The notes under the pieces: generated by a model
What the model saw: only the letters and a program-made list of their open reading frames with translations
What the model was told of the DNA's origin: nothing
The model's database searches: none
Assembly: GCA_020025635.1 (NCBI GenBank)
Contig: JAHHRU010000003.1
Coordinates: 1 to 64,000, forward strand
Origin: Allofournierella sp.
GTDB taxonomy: Bacteria > Bacillota > Clostridia > Oscillospirales > Ruminococcaceae
Reading direction: 5' to 3'
Length of the DNA stretch: 64,000 nucleotides
Shown here: positions 33,219 to 42,255 of the stretch, piece after piece
How the letters are laid out: every line of letters starts with the position of its first letter
Numbering within the stretch: position 1 is the stretch's first letter
Made by a program: the position numbers and the translations under genes

Positions 33219-35147
33219 TTACTCTTCGTCGCCTTCAGCGGTCTCATTCAGCAGAGCCTTCATGGACAGGCTGATGCGCTTCTTGTCGAAGTCTACATCC
33301 AGCAGCTTCACGTTGACTTCATCGCCAACCTTCAGCACATCGCTTACCTTCTCAACGCGCTCGTTGCTGATCTCACTGATGTGAACCAGGCCGTCAACGC
33401 CGGGCAGGATGCGAACAAAAGCACCAAACTTGGTGATGCTGACTACGGGAGCGGTGAACACGCTGCCAGCGGGATACTCGTTGCGCAGCTTCTCCCAGGG
33501 ATTGTCCTCAGCCTTCTTGAAGCCCAGAGAAACCTTCTGGTTCTCGGGGTCCAGAGCCTTGACATAAACCTCGATGGTATCGCCAACGCTCACAACCTCG
33601 CTGGGGTGCTTGATGCGGTTCCAGCTCAGCTCGCTGATGTGGCACAGGCCGTCAACGCCGCCCACGTCCACAAAAGCGCCATAAGAGGTCAGGCTCTTTA
33701 CAACGCCGGTGTAGGTCTTGCCCACTTCAACGTCAGACCAGAAAGCCTCACGCTTTGCAGCGTTTGCCTCAGCGGTGACCTTGTTGATGGAGCCGATGAT
33801 CTTGCGGCCGGCGCACTCGGTGATAACCAGCTTTACGTTCTGGCCAACCAGAGCATTGATGTCCTCATCGCGGCGCATGGTAGCCTGGCTGCGGGGAACA
33901 AAGACCTTAACGCCCTTGACCTTGGCGATCACGCCGCCCTTGTTGGTCTCGGTGATGACACCTTCCATAACGGTGCCTTCTTCAGCGGCCTTGGCAACCT
34001 CTTCCATACCCTTGCGGGCTTCGAGCTTCTTGCGAGACAGGTAGGCAACGCCTTCCTGATCGTTGACCTTCTCGACGACGAGGTCCAGCTTGTCGCCAAC
34101 CTTTACCAGATCTGCCGCGTTCACAGAAGAATCATCGGTCAGCTCGGACAGCTTTACAAAGCCGGTGTGCTTGGTTCCGATATCAACCTGAACCTCATTG
34201 GGCGTAATGCTGGTAACAGTGCCCTCCACTACTTTGCCTGCAAATACAGGCTTAAGGTTTGCTTCGCTCTCAGCAAAAAGCTCAGCAAAGCTCTGCTCTT
34301 CACGGATTTCTTCGCTCATACTGTTAAGTACCTCCTCAATTATAGACGATGGCGTGGAAGCCCCTGCTGTGACGCCTACCGTTTTCACTCCCCGGAACCA
34401 TTCGGGTTGTAGCTCTGCAGCTGTTTCAACCGTAACTGCTCCGGTGTGTTTTTCGGCGACCCTGACCAGCTTCTGGGTATTGGAAGAATGATGACCACCG
34501 ATTACGACCATAAGATCGCATCGCCGGCTGAGGTCTTCCGCCTCCTGTTGCCTCGCCCACGTCGCATTACATATTGTATCAAAAATCTGGGCGTTTGTAT
34601 AGTCTTTTTTTATAAAGTCTGTGCATTCCAACCATTTTGTCACTTGAAATGTCGTTTGAGCCACCACATATATTTCATTTTGACCATTTTTAGGCCCATT
34701 CCACGCTTTTAATTCGTTTAAATCTCCAAAAATGAAGCATTCTCCTTCGGTGTGTCCGGCAATGCCTTTCACCTCGGGGTGGGTCCGGTCGCCGGCAATC
34801 AGCAAAACGGCCCCTGCATCGCTTGCTTTCTTTGCGATCCGATGGATCTTGGCCACAAAGGGGCAGGTGGCGTCGTGATATACAAGGCCCCGCTTTTCCA
34901 GCTCCCTGTACACCGCAGCCGGCACTCCGTGGCTGCGGATCACCACCTCATAGCCTTCTGGCACCTGGTCCAGGTTTTCGGCTGTGATGACCCCTTTGGA
35001 TTCAAGATCCGCCACGCACTGGGGGTTGTGGATCAGCGGCCCCAGCGTGGCAACTTTGTGACCTTCTTTTACAAGATCGTAGGTCAGCTTCACTGCCCGG
35101 TCCACACCAAAGCAGAAGCCGGCTGTTTTGGCCTTGATGATCTCCAT
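33219..35147 (-). CDS. ispH: Bifunctional HMBPP reductase IspH / ribosomal protein S1 fusion
   Basis: 642 residues in two parts. Residues 1-280 are IspH, the [4Fe-4S] enzyme that makes IPP and DMAPP in the MEP pathway, with cluster cysteines C12, C95 and C193 and the motifs FCFGVDRA, DATCPFV and GGHHSSNT. Residues from about 295 hold four S1 RNA-binding repeats, each with a variant of V-D-V/I-G...G-F/L-V-H/P motifs; the last two (GVVKSLTSYGAFVD, APVVSITKFGAFVR) are canonical. This fusion is known from many Clostridia. ATG at 35147 follows AAGGAGG. Confidence 0.96.
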   Translation of the reverse strand: MEIIKAKTAGFCFGVDRAVKLTYDLVKEGHKVATLGPLIHNPQCVADLESKGVITAENLDQVPEGYEVVIRSHGVPAAVYRELEKRGLVYHDATCPFVAKIHRIAKKASDAGAVLLIAGDRTHPEVKGIAGHTEGECFIFGDLNELKAWNGPKNGQNEIYVVAQTTFQVTKWLECTDFIKKDYTNAQIFDTICNATWARQQEAEDLSRRCDLMVVIGGHHSSNTQKLVRVAEKHTGAVTVETAAELQPEWFRGVKTVGVTAGASTPSSIIEEVLNSMSEEIREEQSFAELFAESEANLKPVFAGKVVEGTVTSITPNEVQVDIGTKHTGFVKLSELTDDSSVNAADLVKVGDKLDLVVEKVNDQEGVAYLSRKKLEARKGMEEVAKAAEEGTVMEGVITETNKGGVIAKVKGVKVFVPRSQATMRRDEDINALVGQNVKLVITECAGRKIIGSINKVTAEANAAKREAFWSDVEVGKTYTGVVKSLTSYGAFVDVGGVDGLCHISELSWNRIKHPSEVVSVGDTIEVYVKALDPENQKVSLGFKKAEDNPWEKLRNEYPAGSVFTAPVVSITKFGAFVRILPGVDGLVHISEISNERVEKVSDVLKVGDEVNVKLLDVDFDKKRISLSMKALLNETAEGDEE

Positions 35148-35159
35148 CCAAAAGCCTCC

Positions 35160-35771
35160 TTAAAATTTATTTTCCTCATACAGCTCTTCCCAGGCATCCA
35201 GCAGCATCTGCTTGCATTCGCGCAGCTTTGCAGCCGAGCGGTTTTCGCCCAGATACAGCTTTTCGGCCGGGATGGGTTTGCCAAAGCAGACACGCACCCG
35301 GCTGAACAACCGCATGGTCTTGTGGCTGTAAATGATGCGGCAGGGGATCATATCCACCCCGGCGGCGCTGGCCGCAACAAAGGCGCCGCTTTTCAGCTTG
35401 CCCGGTTCCCCGGTTTTGGAGCGGGTCCCCTCGGGGAAGATCAGCATCCCACGGCCGCCGCGCACCTCATCGATGGCATTTTCCAGCACATCGGTCTGGC
35501 CTTTTCCGCGGGCGATGCTCACCACGCCCACCTTTTTGAAGAACCAGGTCAGCGGCGGGGCGATCTGCATCAGCTCCTCCTTTGCAAGCACCACCATTTT
35601 TCTGCCAAAGAAGCGGGCGGTGATCACAAATACCGGGTCCATGCCGGAAATGTGGTTTGAGGCCAGCACAAAGCCGCCCTCCCTGGGCAGGTTCTCTCTG
35701 CCGATGACCTTGATGCCGAACATCAAATGCCAGATCAGCCAGGCGCCCGCCACAACAAATGCGTAAAACAT
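35160..35771 (-). CDS. plsC: 1-acyl-sn-glycerol-3-phosphate acyltransferase
   Basis: 203-residue membrane-associated acyltransferase that converts lysophosphatidic acid to phosphatidic acid. The catalytic NHISGMD (H-x4-D, about 38-44) and the substrate motif FPEGTRS (about 110-116) are both present. The N-terminus is a hydrophobic anchor. It sits between cmk and ispH/rpsA, a conserved order in Clostridia. Confidence 0.94.
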   Translation of the reverse strand: MFYAFVVAGAWLIWHLMFGIKVIGRENLPREGGFVLASNHISGMDPVFVITARFFGRKMVVLAKEELMQIAPPLTWFFKKVGVVSIARGKGQTDVLENAIDEVRGGRGMLIFPEGTRSKTGEPGKLKSGAFVAASAAGVDMIPCRIIYSHKTMRLFSRVRVCFGKPIPAEKLYLGENRSAAKLRECKQMLLDAWEELYEENKF

Positions 35772-35774
35772 GGC

Positions 35775-36446
35775 TTACGCCTCCTTCACCCGGTCCAGAA
35801 TGACCTTTTTCAGAGCTTCGAAGCTCTCATCAAAGCTGAGCTCGCTGGTATCCACCAGCACTGCATCCTCTGCCTGCCGCAGGGGGGCGGTCTCCCGGTG
35901 CATATCCTGCCAGTCACGCTGTTCGATGTCTGCCAGAACGGTGTCGAAATCCGCCTTCACACCCTTTTCCAGCAGTTCCTTCTGCCGGCGCTGGGCGCGG
36001 GACCTGCTGCTGGCGGTGAGATAGATCTTCACCGTTGCATCCGGCAGCACCACGGTGCCGATATCCCGGCCGTCCATCAGCACGTTCTGAGTTTTCGCCA
36101 TATCCCGCTGGGTATCCAGCAGAAAAGAGCGGACCGCAGGATAAGCTGAAATACAGCTGGCGGCCATGCCCACCTCTTCGGCCCGGATGGCCTTGCTCAC
36201 GTCTTTTTCTCCCAGCAGGATATGCTGGGTGCCGTTTTCGTAGCACAGCCGGATCTTTACGCCCGGCAGCATTGCGGATACCTGTGCTTCATTTTTCAGC
36301 TCGCCGCCGTTTTCCATCACATACAGCCCAATGGAGCGGTACATCGCCCCGGTATCCACATACACATAGCCCAGCTCCCCGGCCAGCCGCCGGGCAAGGG
36401 TCGATTTTCCGGCCCCGGAAGGCCCGTCGATCGCAACAGAGATCAT
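35775..36446 (-). CDS. cmk: Cytidylate kinase
   Basis: 223-residue P-loop kinase phosphorylating CMP and dCMP. Walker A GPSGAGKST is at about 8-16, followed by YVDTGAMYRSIGLYV, the CMP-binding DGRDIGTVVLPDA and the lid R-A-Q-R-R. ATG at 36446 follows GAGGAGGAG. Gap of three bases to plsC and overlapping operon organisation with the upstream flavoprotein gene. Confidence 0.95.
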   Translation of the reverse strand: MISVAIDGPSGAGKSTLARRLAGELGYVYVDTGAMYRSIGLYVMENGGELKNEAQVSAMLPGVKIRLCYENGTQHILLGEKDVSKAIRAEEVGMAASCISAYPAVRSFLLDTQRDMAKTQNVLMDGRDIGTVVLPDATVKIYLTASSRSRAQRRQKELLEKGVKADFDTVLADIEQRDWQDMHRETAPLRQAEDAVLVDTSELSFDESFEALKKVILDRVKEA

Positions 36447-36448
36447 AG

Positions 36449-37669
36449 TTACTCCTCCTCAAAATGTGCTGCGGCCGCCTGAGCCGTGCTCCAGGCGATC
36501 TGCAGATTGTATCCGCCGGTGTAGGCATCCACATCCAGCACCTCTCCGGCAAAATAAAGGCCGGGGCAAAGCTTGGACTGCATGGTGCGCGGGTCCACCT
36601 CACGCACATTGACTCCGCCTGCGGTGATCACCGCATGTTCCAGGTCTCCCCGCTTGGAAATGGGCACCCTCCAGTGCTTGATGAACTCCACCAGGCGGCG
36701 CTTTTCCTCCCGGGTCACCTGGTTTGCCCGGGTGGCCGGGTCAACGCCCCAGCGCTCCACCATCACCGGCTGCATGCTTGCAGGCAGCAGCTTTGCCAGC
36801 GCCCCCTGCACGCTTTTGCCGGAAAGCAGGGCAAAATCATTGGTGATGCGCTTATACAGCTTTTCTTCATCAAGAGCCGGCTTCAAATCGATCTCAGCCA
36901 CCCACTCGTGCCCCTTCATCTCTTTGATATAGCTGGAAGCCGAAAGGGTCAGCGGGCCGGAAATTCCGAAGTGGGTGAACAGCATCTCGCCCAGCTCGCT
37001 GTAAACGGCCTTTTTGTCCCGGTAAAGGGTCAATGTCACATTTTTGAGGGCAAGGCCCATCATTTTGCGGCAGTCCGCATCCGGGCTGCACAGGCTGCAC
37101 AGGCTGGCCACCGGCTGCACGATGCTGTGGCCGGCCTGCTTTGCCAGCTTGTAGCCGTCACCGGTGGAGCCGGTGCCCGGATAGGACACACCGCCGGTGG
37201 TAATGAGCACCGCATCGGCCCGGAAGGTGCTGCCTTCCCGGGTCTTTACGCCCCGGCAGCAGCCGTCTTCCAAAATAAGCGAAGCGGCTTCTTCATAAAT
37301 GATATCCGCATCTTTCGCATATCGTTCCAGCGCCCGGCGGATGTCCTCGGCCCGGTCGCTCTGGGGAAACACCCGGCGGCCCCGCTCGGTTTTCAGGGGC
37401 ACCCCCAGCCGGATGAACAGCTCCATGGCCTTTTGGGGCGGGAACGCATAAAGCGAAGAATACAGAAAGCGGGGATTTGTGCGCACGTTCTGCAAAAAGG
37501 TCTGCTCGTCGCACTCATTGGTCACATTGCAGCGGCCCTTGCCGGTGACCAAAATCTTTTTGCCGGGCAGCTCGCTGTGTTCAAGCAGGGTCACACGGCA
37601 GCCGTTTTCCAGGGCGGCCCCCGCCGCCATCAGTCCGGCAGCGCCTGCGCCCACGATCAAAATATGCAT
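36449..37669 (-). CDS. NAD(P)/FAD-dependent oxidoreductase (HI0933/YhiN family)
   Basis: 406-residue flavoprotein of the HI0933-like family. The FAD-binding motif GAGAAGLMAA is at about 7-16, and the family signature GKKILVTGKGRCNVTN at about 36-51. A second motif TTGGVSYPGTGSTGDGY lies near 180. The C-terminal FAD contact is VNVREVDPRTMQSK ... GYNLQIAWSTA. The cellular reaction is not established. It is conserved upstream of cmk-plsC-ispH/rpsA in Clostridia. ATG at 37669 follows CAAAGGAG. Confidence 0.9.
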   Translation of the reverse strand: MHILIVGAGAAGLMAAGAALENGCRVTLLEHSELPGKKILVTGKGRCNVTNECDEQTFLQNVRTNPRFLYSSLYAFPPQKAMELFIRLGVPLKTERGRRVFPQSDRAEDIRRALERYAKDADIIYEEAASLILEDGCCRGVKTREGSTFRADAVLITTGGVSYPGTGSTGDGYKLAKQAGHSIVQPVASLCSLCSPDADCRKMMGLALKNVTLTLYRDKKAVYSELGEMLFTHFGISGPLTLSASSYIKEMKGHEWVAEIDLKPALDEEKLYKRITNDFALLSGKSVQGALAKLLPASMQPVMVERWGVDPATRANQVTREEKRRLVEFIKHWRVPISKRGDLEHAVITAGGVNVREVDPRTMQSKLCPGLYFAGEVLDVDAYTGGYNLQIAWSTAQAAAAHFEEE

Positions 37670-37673
37670 TCAT

Positions 37674-39377
37674 TTACTCCTTTGGATGCCGGGCAGTTTC
37701 CGGCAAAGTCAAAATTCCCACAGCCGAATAGAGCAGCAGCAGCGGGTGCACCGTGGCAAGGTACATGGTATAGGTGCCGATGTTGAAGCTGGCCACCTCC
37801 ACAAAGGCCACCATGAAGCAGCGCAGCAGCGCCATGCCCAACAGGCCGGCGATCAGGGTCCACAGCAGGGCATCCCCGGGGCGGATGCCGCCCTCTCTGC
37901 GCTGTTTGAGCAGCGCAAGGCCCTGGCGGATCTGAAGCCATGCAGCCAGCAGGAACAATATCGGCAGACCGATCATATAAACGAACCGAACCGCCTGCAA
38001 AATGCCGAAGGCCAGCTTCTGCAGGGGGCTGTAATAGGGCAGCGCCGTGCCCGCCTGGGCGGCGCTGTTGGTGCGGCAGCCCAGATACTCCTCCCACACT
38101 GCCAGGTCTTCCGGCAGGCCGACGGACATGTTCTGCGCATCATAGGGGGCGCAGTCCAGAAACAGAAGGGTGTGCGCAAAGCTTTTCAGTCCCTCTGCCA
38201 GAACCGGGGCCACATATTCTGCCCGAACCGGCGGGGTGGTGCCCACCCGGCGGGGGCCGGAAGAAGGCAGCCGGCCCTCATCGCATAGCCGGTTGATGGC
38301 CTCGCCCACCTCTTTCCAGTAGGCATCCGCACCGGGGGCGGTGTCATAAATGCCCTCATACCAGGCCGCCTTGCGGATCGCCCAGTAAAAGCTTCCCGCC
38401 TGATAGTCCCCAAGCTCCGGGTTCCGGTAGCTGTTTTGCAGGTCTTCGTCCTCTTCCAGCCACTTTTCCAGCGGGGCCAGCTCGGGGACCGCATCATACA
38501 GCATTTCCCGTGTCTTCTGCGGCACAGTAACAAGCCTTGTATATTCCCCCGGGTCCACCCGGTTCATGGCGCCCATGGCCTGGGCAAAGCCGCCGCCGGA
38601 AAAATCGCTCACGGCCGCAAGGCCATAATGGAGCTGGTTCATGGCGCAGAAAGCGCCGATGCCGCCGGCCAAAACCAAAAACGGCACAAGCAAAACCCCG
38701 CACCGGGCAATTTTTTGGCCCAGGGGCTGCCGCTCACGCAGTGCGGTGATGACAAGGATCACGCTGCCCGCCAGTGCAAACGGCAGCAGCCACATGCCGT
38801 CTTCCCGGGTGAGCCAGGCCGCGGCAAGCCCCAGGCCGGAAAGCAAAAGCCAGGGCAGCCCTTTTTTGAAGGGCCGGCGGCAGCGCAGTGCATAGCCGCA
38901 AAGGCCCGCAAAAAACAGCATGCACAGCGCCGGGAAGATATTGTCCCGGTAAAAGCGCAGAGTGAACTGGGCGCTCACCGCCGGGTTAAAGGCCAGCAGC
39001 AGAAACACCGCCAGCCGGCTTTTCCAGCGTTTCAATACCGGGGCAAAGGCAAACGCCGCACTGAGCGCCGCCCCCGAAGCCAGCAGCTGGCCCGCCGCAA
39101 GATACGGGATATGCAGCGCATGGCACAGGGCCGCCCACACAGGAAAGAACATATGCTTTGAAAGGGTGAGCCAGTCATACTCCCCCAGCCACCGGCCGGC
39201 AGTGATGCTTTGGGCCGCCCGGAACATCAGCTCGTCATCAATGGGCGCACCATCGATCCAGGTGTAGACCATCTGAAACCGGCTCAAAATCACCTTTGCC
39301 AGCACCGCCAGCACCACCAGCAGCCAGAAGGTCCGTTTGCTGATGTCTTTCTGCCAGCTTTTTTTGAGTTTCTGCAA
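37674..39377 (-). CDS. GT-C-type multi-pass membrane glycosyltransferase-like protein
   Basis: About 567 residues with roughly 11 membrane helices. An acidic motif in the first extracellular loop (DGAPIDDELMFR) resembles the catalytic Asp/Glu of GT-C enzymes, which use polyprenyl-phosphate sugars outside the membrane. A large extracytoplasmic loop (about 260-410) lies between helices. TTG at 39377 with GGAGG upstream is preferred; a longer frame opens at a TTG at 39419 inside the preceding gene. It follows a GtrB-like GT2 gene, as in systems where GT2 makes the polyprenyl-sugar donor for a GT-C partner. Confidence 0.75.
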   Translation of the reverse strand: MQKLKKSWQKDISKRTFWLLVVLAVLAKVILSRFQMVYTWIDGAPIDDELMFRAAQSITAGRWLGEYDWLTLSKHMFFPVWAALCHALHIPYLAAGQLLASGAALSAAFAFAPVLKRWKSRLAVFLLLAFNPAVSAQFTLRFYRDNIFPALCMLFFAGLCGYALRCRRPFKKGLPWLLLSGLGLAAAWLTREDGMWLLPFALAGSVILVITALRERQPLGQKIARCGVLLVPFLVLAGGIGAFCAMNQLHYGLAAVSDFSGGGFAQAMGAMNRVDPGEYTRLVTVPQKTREMLYDAVPELAPLEKWLEEDEDLQNSYRNPELGDYQAGSFYWAIRKAAWYEGIYDTAPGADAYWKEVGEAINRLCDEGRLPSSGPRRVGTTPPVRAEYVAPVLAEGLKSFAHTLLFLDCAPYDAQNMSVGLPEDLAVWEEYLGCRTNSAAQAGTALPYYSPLQKLAFGILQAVRFVYMIGLPILFLLAAWLQIRQGLALLKQRREGGIRPGDALLWTLIAGLLGMALLRCFMVAFVEVASFNIGTYTMYLATVHPLLLLYSAVGILTLPETARHPKE

Positions 39378-39399
39378 GGTTCCCAGGTCCTCCGTTTCG

Positions 39400-40317
39400 T
39401 TACTTCTGAATTTTTTCAATGCTCTCGATCAGGTAGTTCTGCTTTTTGAACACCAGCCGGACCAGCAGGTTGAGATATTTCACCGCAACGGTCAAAATGA
39501 AGAACAGGCCCGACATTCCCGCCGAGAGCACCAGCATGGTGGTGGTCCAGCCCTGAATGGGGTCACCAGTGACCCAGATCACGATGGTGTACACCAGAGC
39601 CACCAGCGTGAGCGCCAGCATTGCGCAGCTCACAAACAGGCTCAGCTTATAGCCCGCATCGGTATAAAGGGCCAGGCTGTCCATGGCCTTGTCCAGTCGC
39701 GCCTCTTCTCCGGAAGGGGCCCTGCCCTCAAAGCGGATGGTGGCGCAGGCAAGGCCGCTTGCCGCATAGGCCGCCTTGCGGTAGGCCAGATCCTCGCTGA
39801 TGGCGTGCACCCGGTTGATGGCTCTGCGGCTCACCAGCCGGAACACATCGGTGGTGAGCGGATAGGCGCTGTTGCTGAACCGGTTGAAAAGCTGATAGAA
39901 CATCCGGCTGGTCGTTCTTGCCTTGGAGGGGCACACCGTGACCACATCGAAACCGGTCAGAGCCTTCTGATAGGCCTGCCAGATAAGTTCCGGGGCATAG
40001 CCGCCCTCCATGCCGTCAAATTCATACACAAAATCGCCGATGGCCGCATCCAGGCCTGCGTTCATGGCGGGCTCCACCCCCTGCCGCAGGCTCATGTTCA
40101 GCACAGTGAGCGGCGCGTTCAGCTGGCTGGCGGCCCAGCTTTTCAGCCGATCCACCGTTTCATCGGTGCAGCCGTCGTTCACGGCGATCAGCTCATAATG
40201 TTCAAAATGTTCGGCCAGCTGCCGGTCCAGATCCTCAAAAAAGCCCTGGACACGCTCCTGCTGATTCTGCAGGTAGACCACAGCCGAAACAAAGTTTTTT
40301 TCTTTATTCTCTGCCAT
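39400..40317 (-). CDS. GT2 polyprenyl-phosphate sugar transferase-like (GtrB/DPMS type)
   Basis: 305 residues: an N-terminal GT-A domain with ELIAVNDGCTDETVDRL (about 45-62) and two C-terminal membrane helices (about 220-240 and 255-280), the GtrB/dolichyl-phosphate-mannose-synthase layout. The usual D-x-D metal motif is altered: the aligned segment reads EFDGMEGGY. SEDLAYRKAAY follows in the acceptor region. ATG at 40317 has GAGGTG seven bases upstream and overlaps the upstream FAD gene by 14 bases. It likely supplies a lipid-linked sugar for the downstream GT-C enzyme (inference). Confidence 0.82.
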   Translation of the reverse strand: MAENKEKNFVSAVVYLQNQQERVQGFFEDLDRQLAEHFEHYELIAVNDGCTDETVDRLKSWAASQLNAPLTVLNMSLRQGVEPAMNAGLDAAIGDFVYEFDGMEGGYAPELIWQAYQKALTGFDVVTVCPSKARTTSRMFYQLFNRFSNSAYPLTTDVFRLVSRRAINRVHAISEDLAYRKAAYAASGLACATIRFEGRAPSGEEARLDKAMDSLALYTDAGYKLSLFVSCAMLALTLVALVYTIVIWVTGDPIQGWTTTMLVLSAGMSGLFFILTVAVKYLNLLVRLVFKKQNYLIESIEKIQK

Positions 40318-41431
40318 TGCGAAGCACCTCGTCCAAATCATAAACCGTGTTGATCTTACCGGAAAGCACGCTCACAAAGGCCGGGTCTGAGGCGTACTGC
40401 CGAATGACCGTGGGACGGGAATCATCGATCTCGCTGGCCTTTAAAATGGGTTTCATGCTGAACAGGCTTTCCTTGTACTCAAACCCGTATTCCGGCTTCA
40501 GATACTTGCGGGCCAGCTGGCTCATCATGGGCCAGGCGGATCGGGGTTTTGCCGGGCAGCTGTTGCAGTTGTACAGGTCCCCCGGCCGGCAAAGGCCCTG
40601 GCTGTGCTGCTGGCATTCAAAGGCGGGCAGCGGATCATAGCTGGTAACGTGCGGGGTAAAGGTCACGCTGGTCAGGCTGTGAAGGCCGGTGCGGCCGAAG
40701 GGCATGATGGAGAAGAAGGGCCCGTCCATCACCGTGATGCCGGTATCCTTCAGCTTTTCATCCACCGTGCACAGAATGATCTCGCACAGCTCATATTTGA
40801 TTTTAAACGGCTCAAAGCCCATCATCTGGTGCAGCTCGTTCACCCCCGCATAGGTGGCGTTGAGCAGAAACGGCGCCTCGGCCGTTACATCGCCGGCCTT
40901 CACCCGCCATACGCTGCCGGCACGCTCGATGACCTGCGGCTTGTGGTTATAGCGGATCTCCACTGTGGGCAGGGCCGTAACCTCCCGCAGGAAGTGATCC
41001 TTCAAAATCTGCGCATCGTAGGTATACTCGGTGGTGAGGAACGCTCCGTCACACTGGCCGTCGTTGAAATATTTGCCCGGGGCCACATCGTCACAGCGGA
41101 TATTTGCCGCTTTGCAGAACCGTCGGAATTCCTCGGCATTTGTCCAGGAAAAATGGGCGCTGGTGGCATAGACCTGATCGAACTCCTTCAAAAGGCAGAA
41201 GGAATAATCCTTGCAGAACCGTTCAAAATAGCCTGCGCTTTTGATGGCAGTGGAATAGCTGCGGGGGTAATGGTAGCCCATGTGCACCCGTGCCTGATTG
41301 ATGTAGGTGGCCCGCATAAAGGGGCTGGGGTCCTTTTCCAGCACCAGCACCTTTTCGCCCCGTTTGCCGCACTGATGTGCGGAATACAGGCCGTAAAGCC
41401 CGGCACCGATGATGATCTTGTCATAGATCAT
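40304..41431 (-). CDS. FAD-dependent oxidoreductase (DAO-like)
   Basis: 375 residues with an N-terminal FAD Rossmann motif IIGAGLYGLYSAHQ (about 7-20) and an arginine-rich contact EKDPSPFMRATYINQARVHMGYHYPRS. The C-terminal half shows a cysteine-containing patch (YNCNSCPAKPRSAW), perhaps structural. Such enzymes occur in surface-polysaccharide clusters, but their substrate is not known. It is translationally coupled to the GT2 gene downstream. ATG at 41431 follows GAAAGGGGG. Confidence 0.78.
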   Translation of the reverse strand: MIYDKIIIGAGLYGLYSAHQCGKRGEKVLVLEKDPSPFMRATYINQARVHMGYHYPRSYSTAIKSAGYFERFCKDYSFCLLKEFDQVYATSAHFSWTNAEEFRRFCKAANIRCDDVAPGKYFNDGQCDGAFLTTEYTYDAQILKDHFLREVTALPTVEIRYNHKPQVIERAGSVWRVKAGDVTAEAPFLLNATYAGVNELHQMMGFEPFKIKYELCEIILCTVDEKLKDTGITVMDGPFFSIMPFGRTGLHSLTSVTFTPHVTSYDPLPAFECQQHSQGLCRPGDLYNCNSCPAKPRSAWPMMSQLARKYLKPEYGFEYKESLFSMKPILKASEIDDSRPTVIRQYASDPAFVSVLSGKINTVYDLDEVLRNGRE

Positions 41432-41457
41432 GGGGATTTTCCCCCTTTCCGTTGTGA

Positions 41458-42255
41458 TTAAGGGTTGTATTTGCCCGCAAGGGCCGCAAACAGGATCTTC
41501 AAAAGGTTGGAATTTCCCTGAAAGCCCTTGATCTTGGTGGGCGTGGGCTCCGATTTGGGGTAAGCCCGCTCCACAGGCACCTCACAGGCCCTGAGGCCCA
41601 GCTGGGTCGCCCGCACCGAAAGGTAGGCAAGCAGCTCATACCCGGTAAAGATATCCCGAAGCGGCTGCACCAGCGGGTGGGTCAGATAAGCCCGGCTGTA
41701 ACCCCGGTAGGCGTTGGTGGTATCGGTAAACCACTGCCGCGCCCCCAGGCTGATGAGCGGGGCGTGAATGAACCGCACCGCCAGCCAGCGGGAAACCGGC
41801 GTGTTCACCGCTTTGCCGCCCCGGATGAACCGGCTGCCCTGGATGAAGTCATAGCCTTCCTCCAGCTTTTCTATGAAGAGTGGCACGCTCTCGATGGAGT
41901 CTTTGTTGTTGCCGTCAATGGTGAGGATGTTGTCGTACCCCTTTGCCAGCGCATAATGGATGCCCATGCGCAGCTGTGCCCCCTGTTTGCCGGGCCCGGT
42001 TTTGGTGAGCAGGGTGTTCACCTTCCTCGCCCGCAGTCCGGCAAGCTCCATGCTGCCGTCGGTGCTGCCGCCGTCACACAGGATGATGTCCGCCTGCTCA
42101 GGGATATCTGCCTTCACCGCCCGGTCCAGCTCGGCCAAGATCCGCTTGCCCTCGTTGATAATCGGGATCAGGATGCAGCTTTTGCCGGTCTTTTTGGCCA
42201 GGCGCTCAATGGTATAGGAGGGCACGCCCGCCATGCCTTCAAACACTTCGCTCAT
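41458..42255 (-). CDS. Glycosyltransferase family 2
   Basis: 265-residue GT-A fold enzyme without membrane helices. The nucleotide-sugar region CILIPIINEGKRILAELDR and CDGGSTDGSMELA and the metal motif region TIDGNNKDS are visible, and TDTTNAYRGYSRAYL lies in the acceptor region. It is DPM1-like in order of motifs. Its ATG overlaps the stop of the upstream isomerase gene by four bases. Part of the six-gene glycan operon. Confidence 0.86.
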   Translation of the reverse strand: MSEVFEGMAGVPSYTIERLAKKTGKSCILIPIINEGKRILAELDRAVKADIPEQADIILCDGGSTDGSMELAGLRARKVNTLLTKTGPGKQGAQLRMGIHYALAKGYDNILTIDGNNKDSIESVPLFIEKLEEGYDFIQGSRFIRGGKAVNTPVSRWLAVRFIHAPLISLGARQWFTDTTNAYRGYSRAYLTHPLVQPLRDIFTGYELLAYLSVRATQLGLRACEVPVERAYPKSEPTPTKIKGFQGNSNLLKILFAALAGKYNP

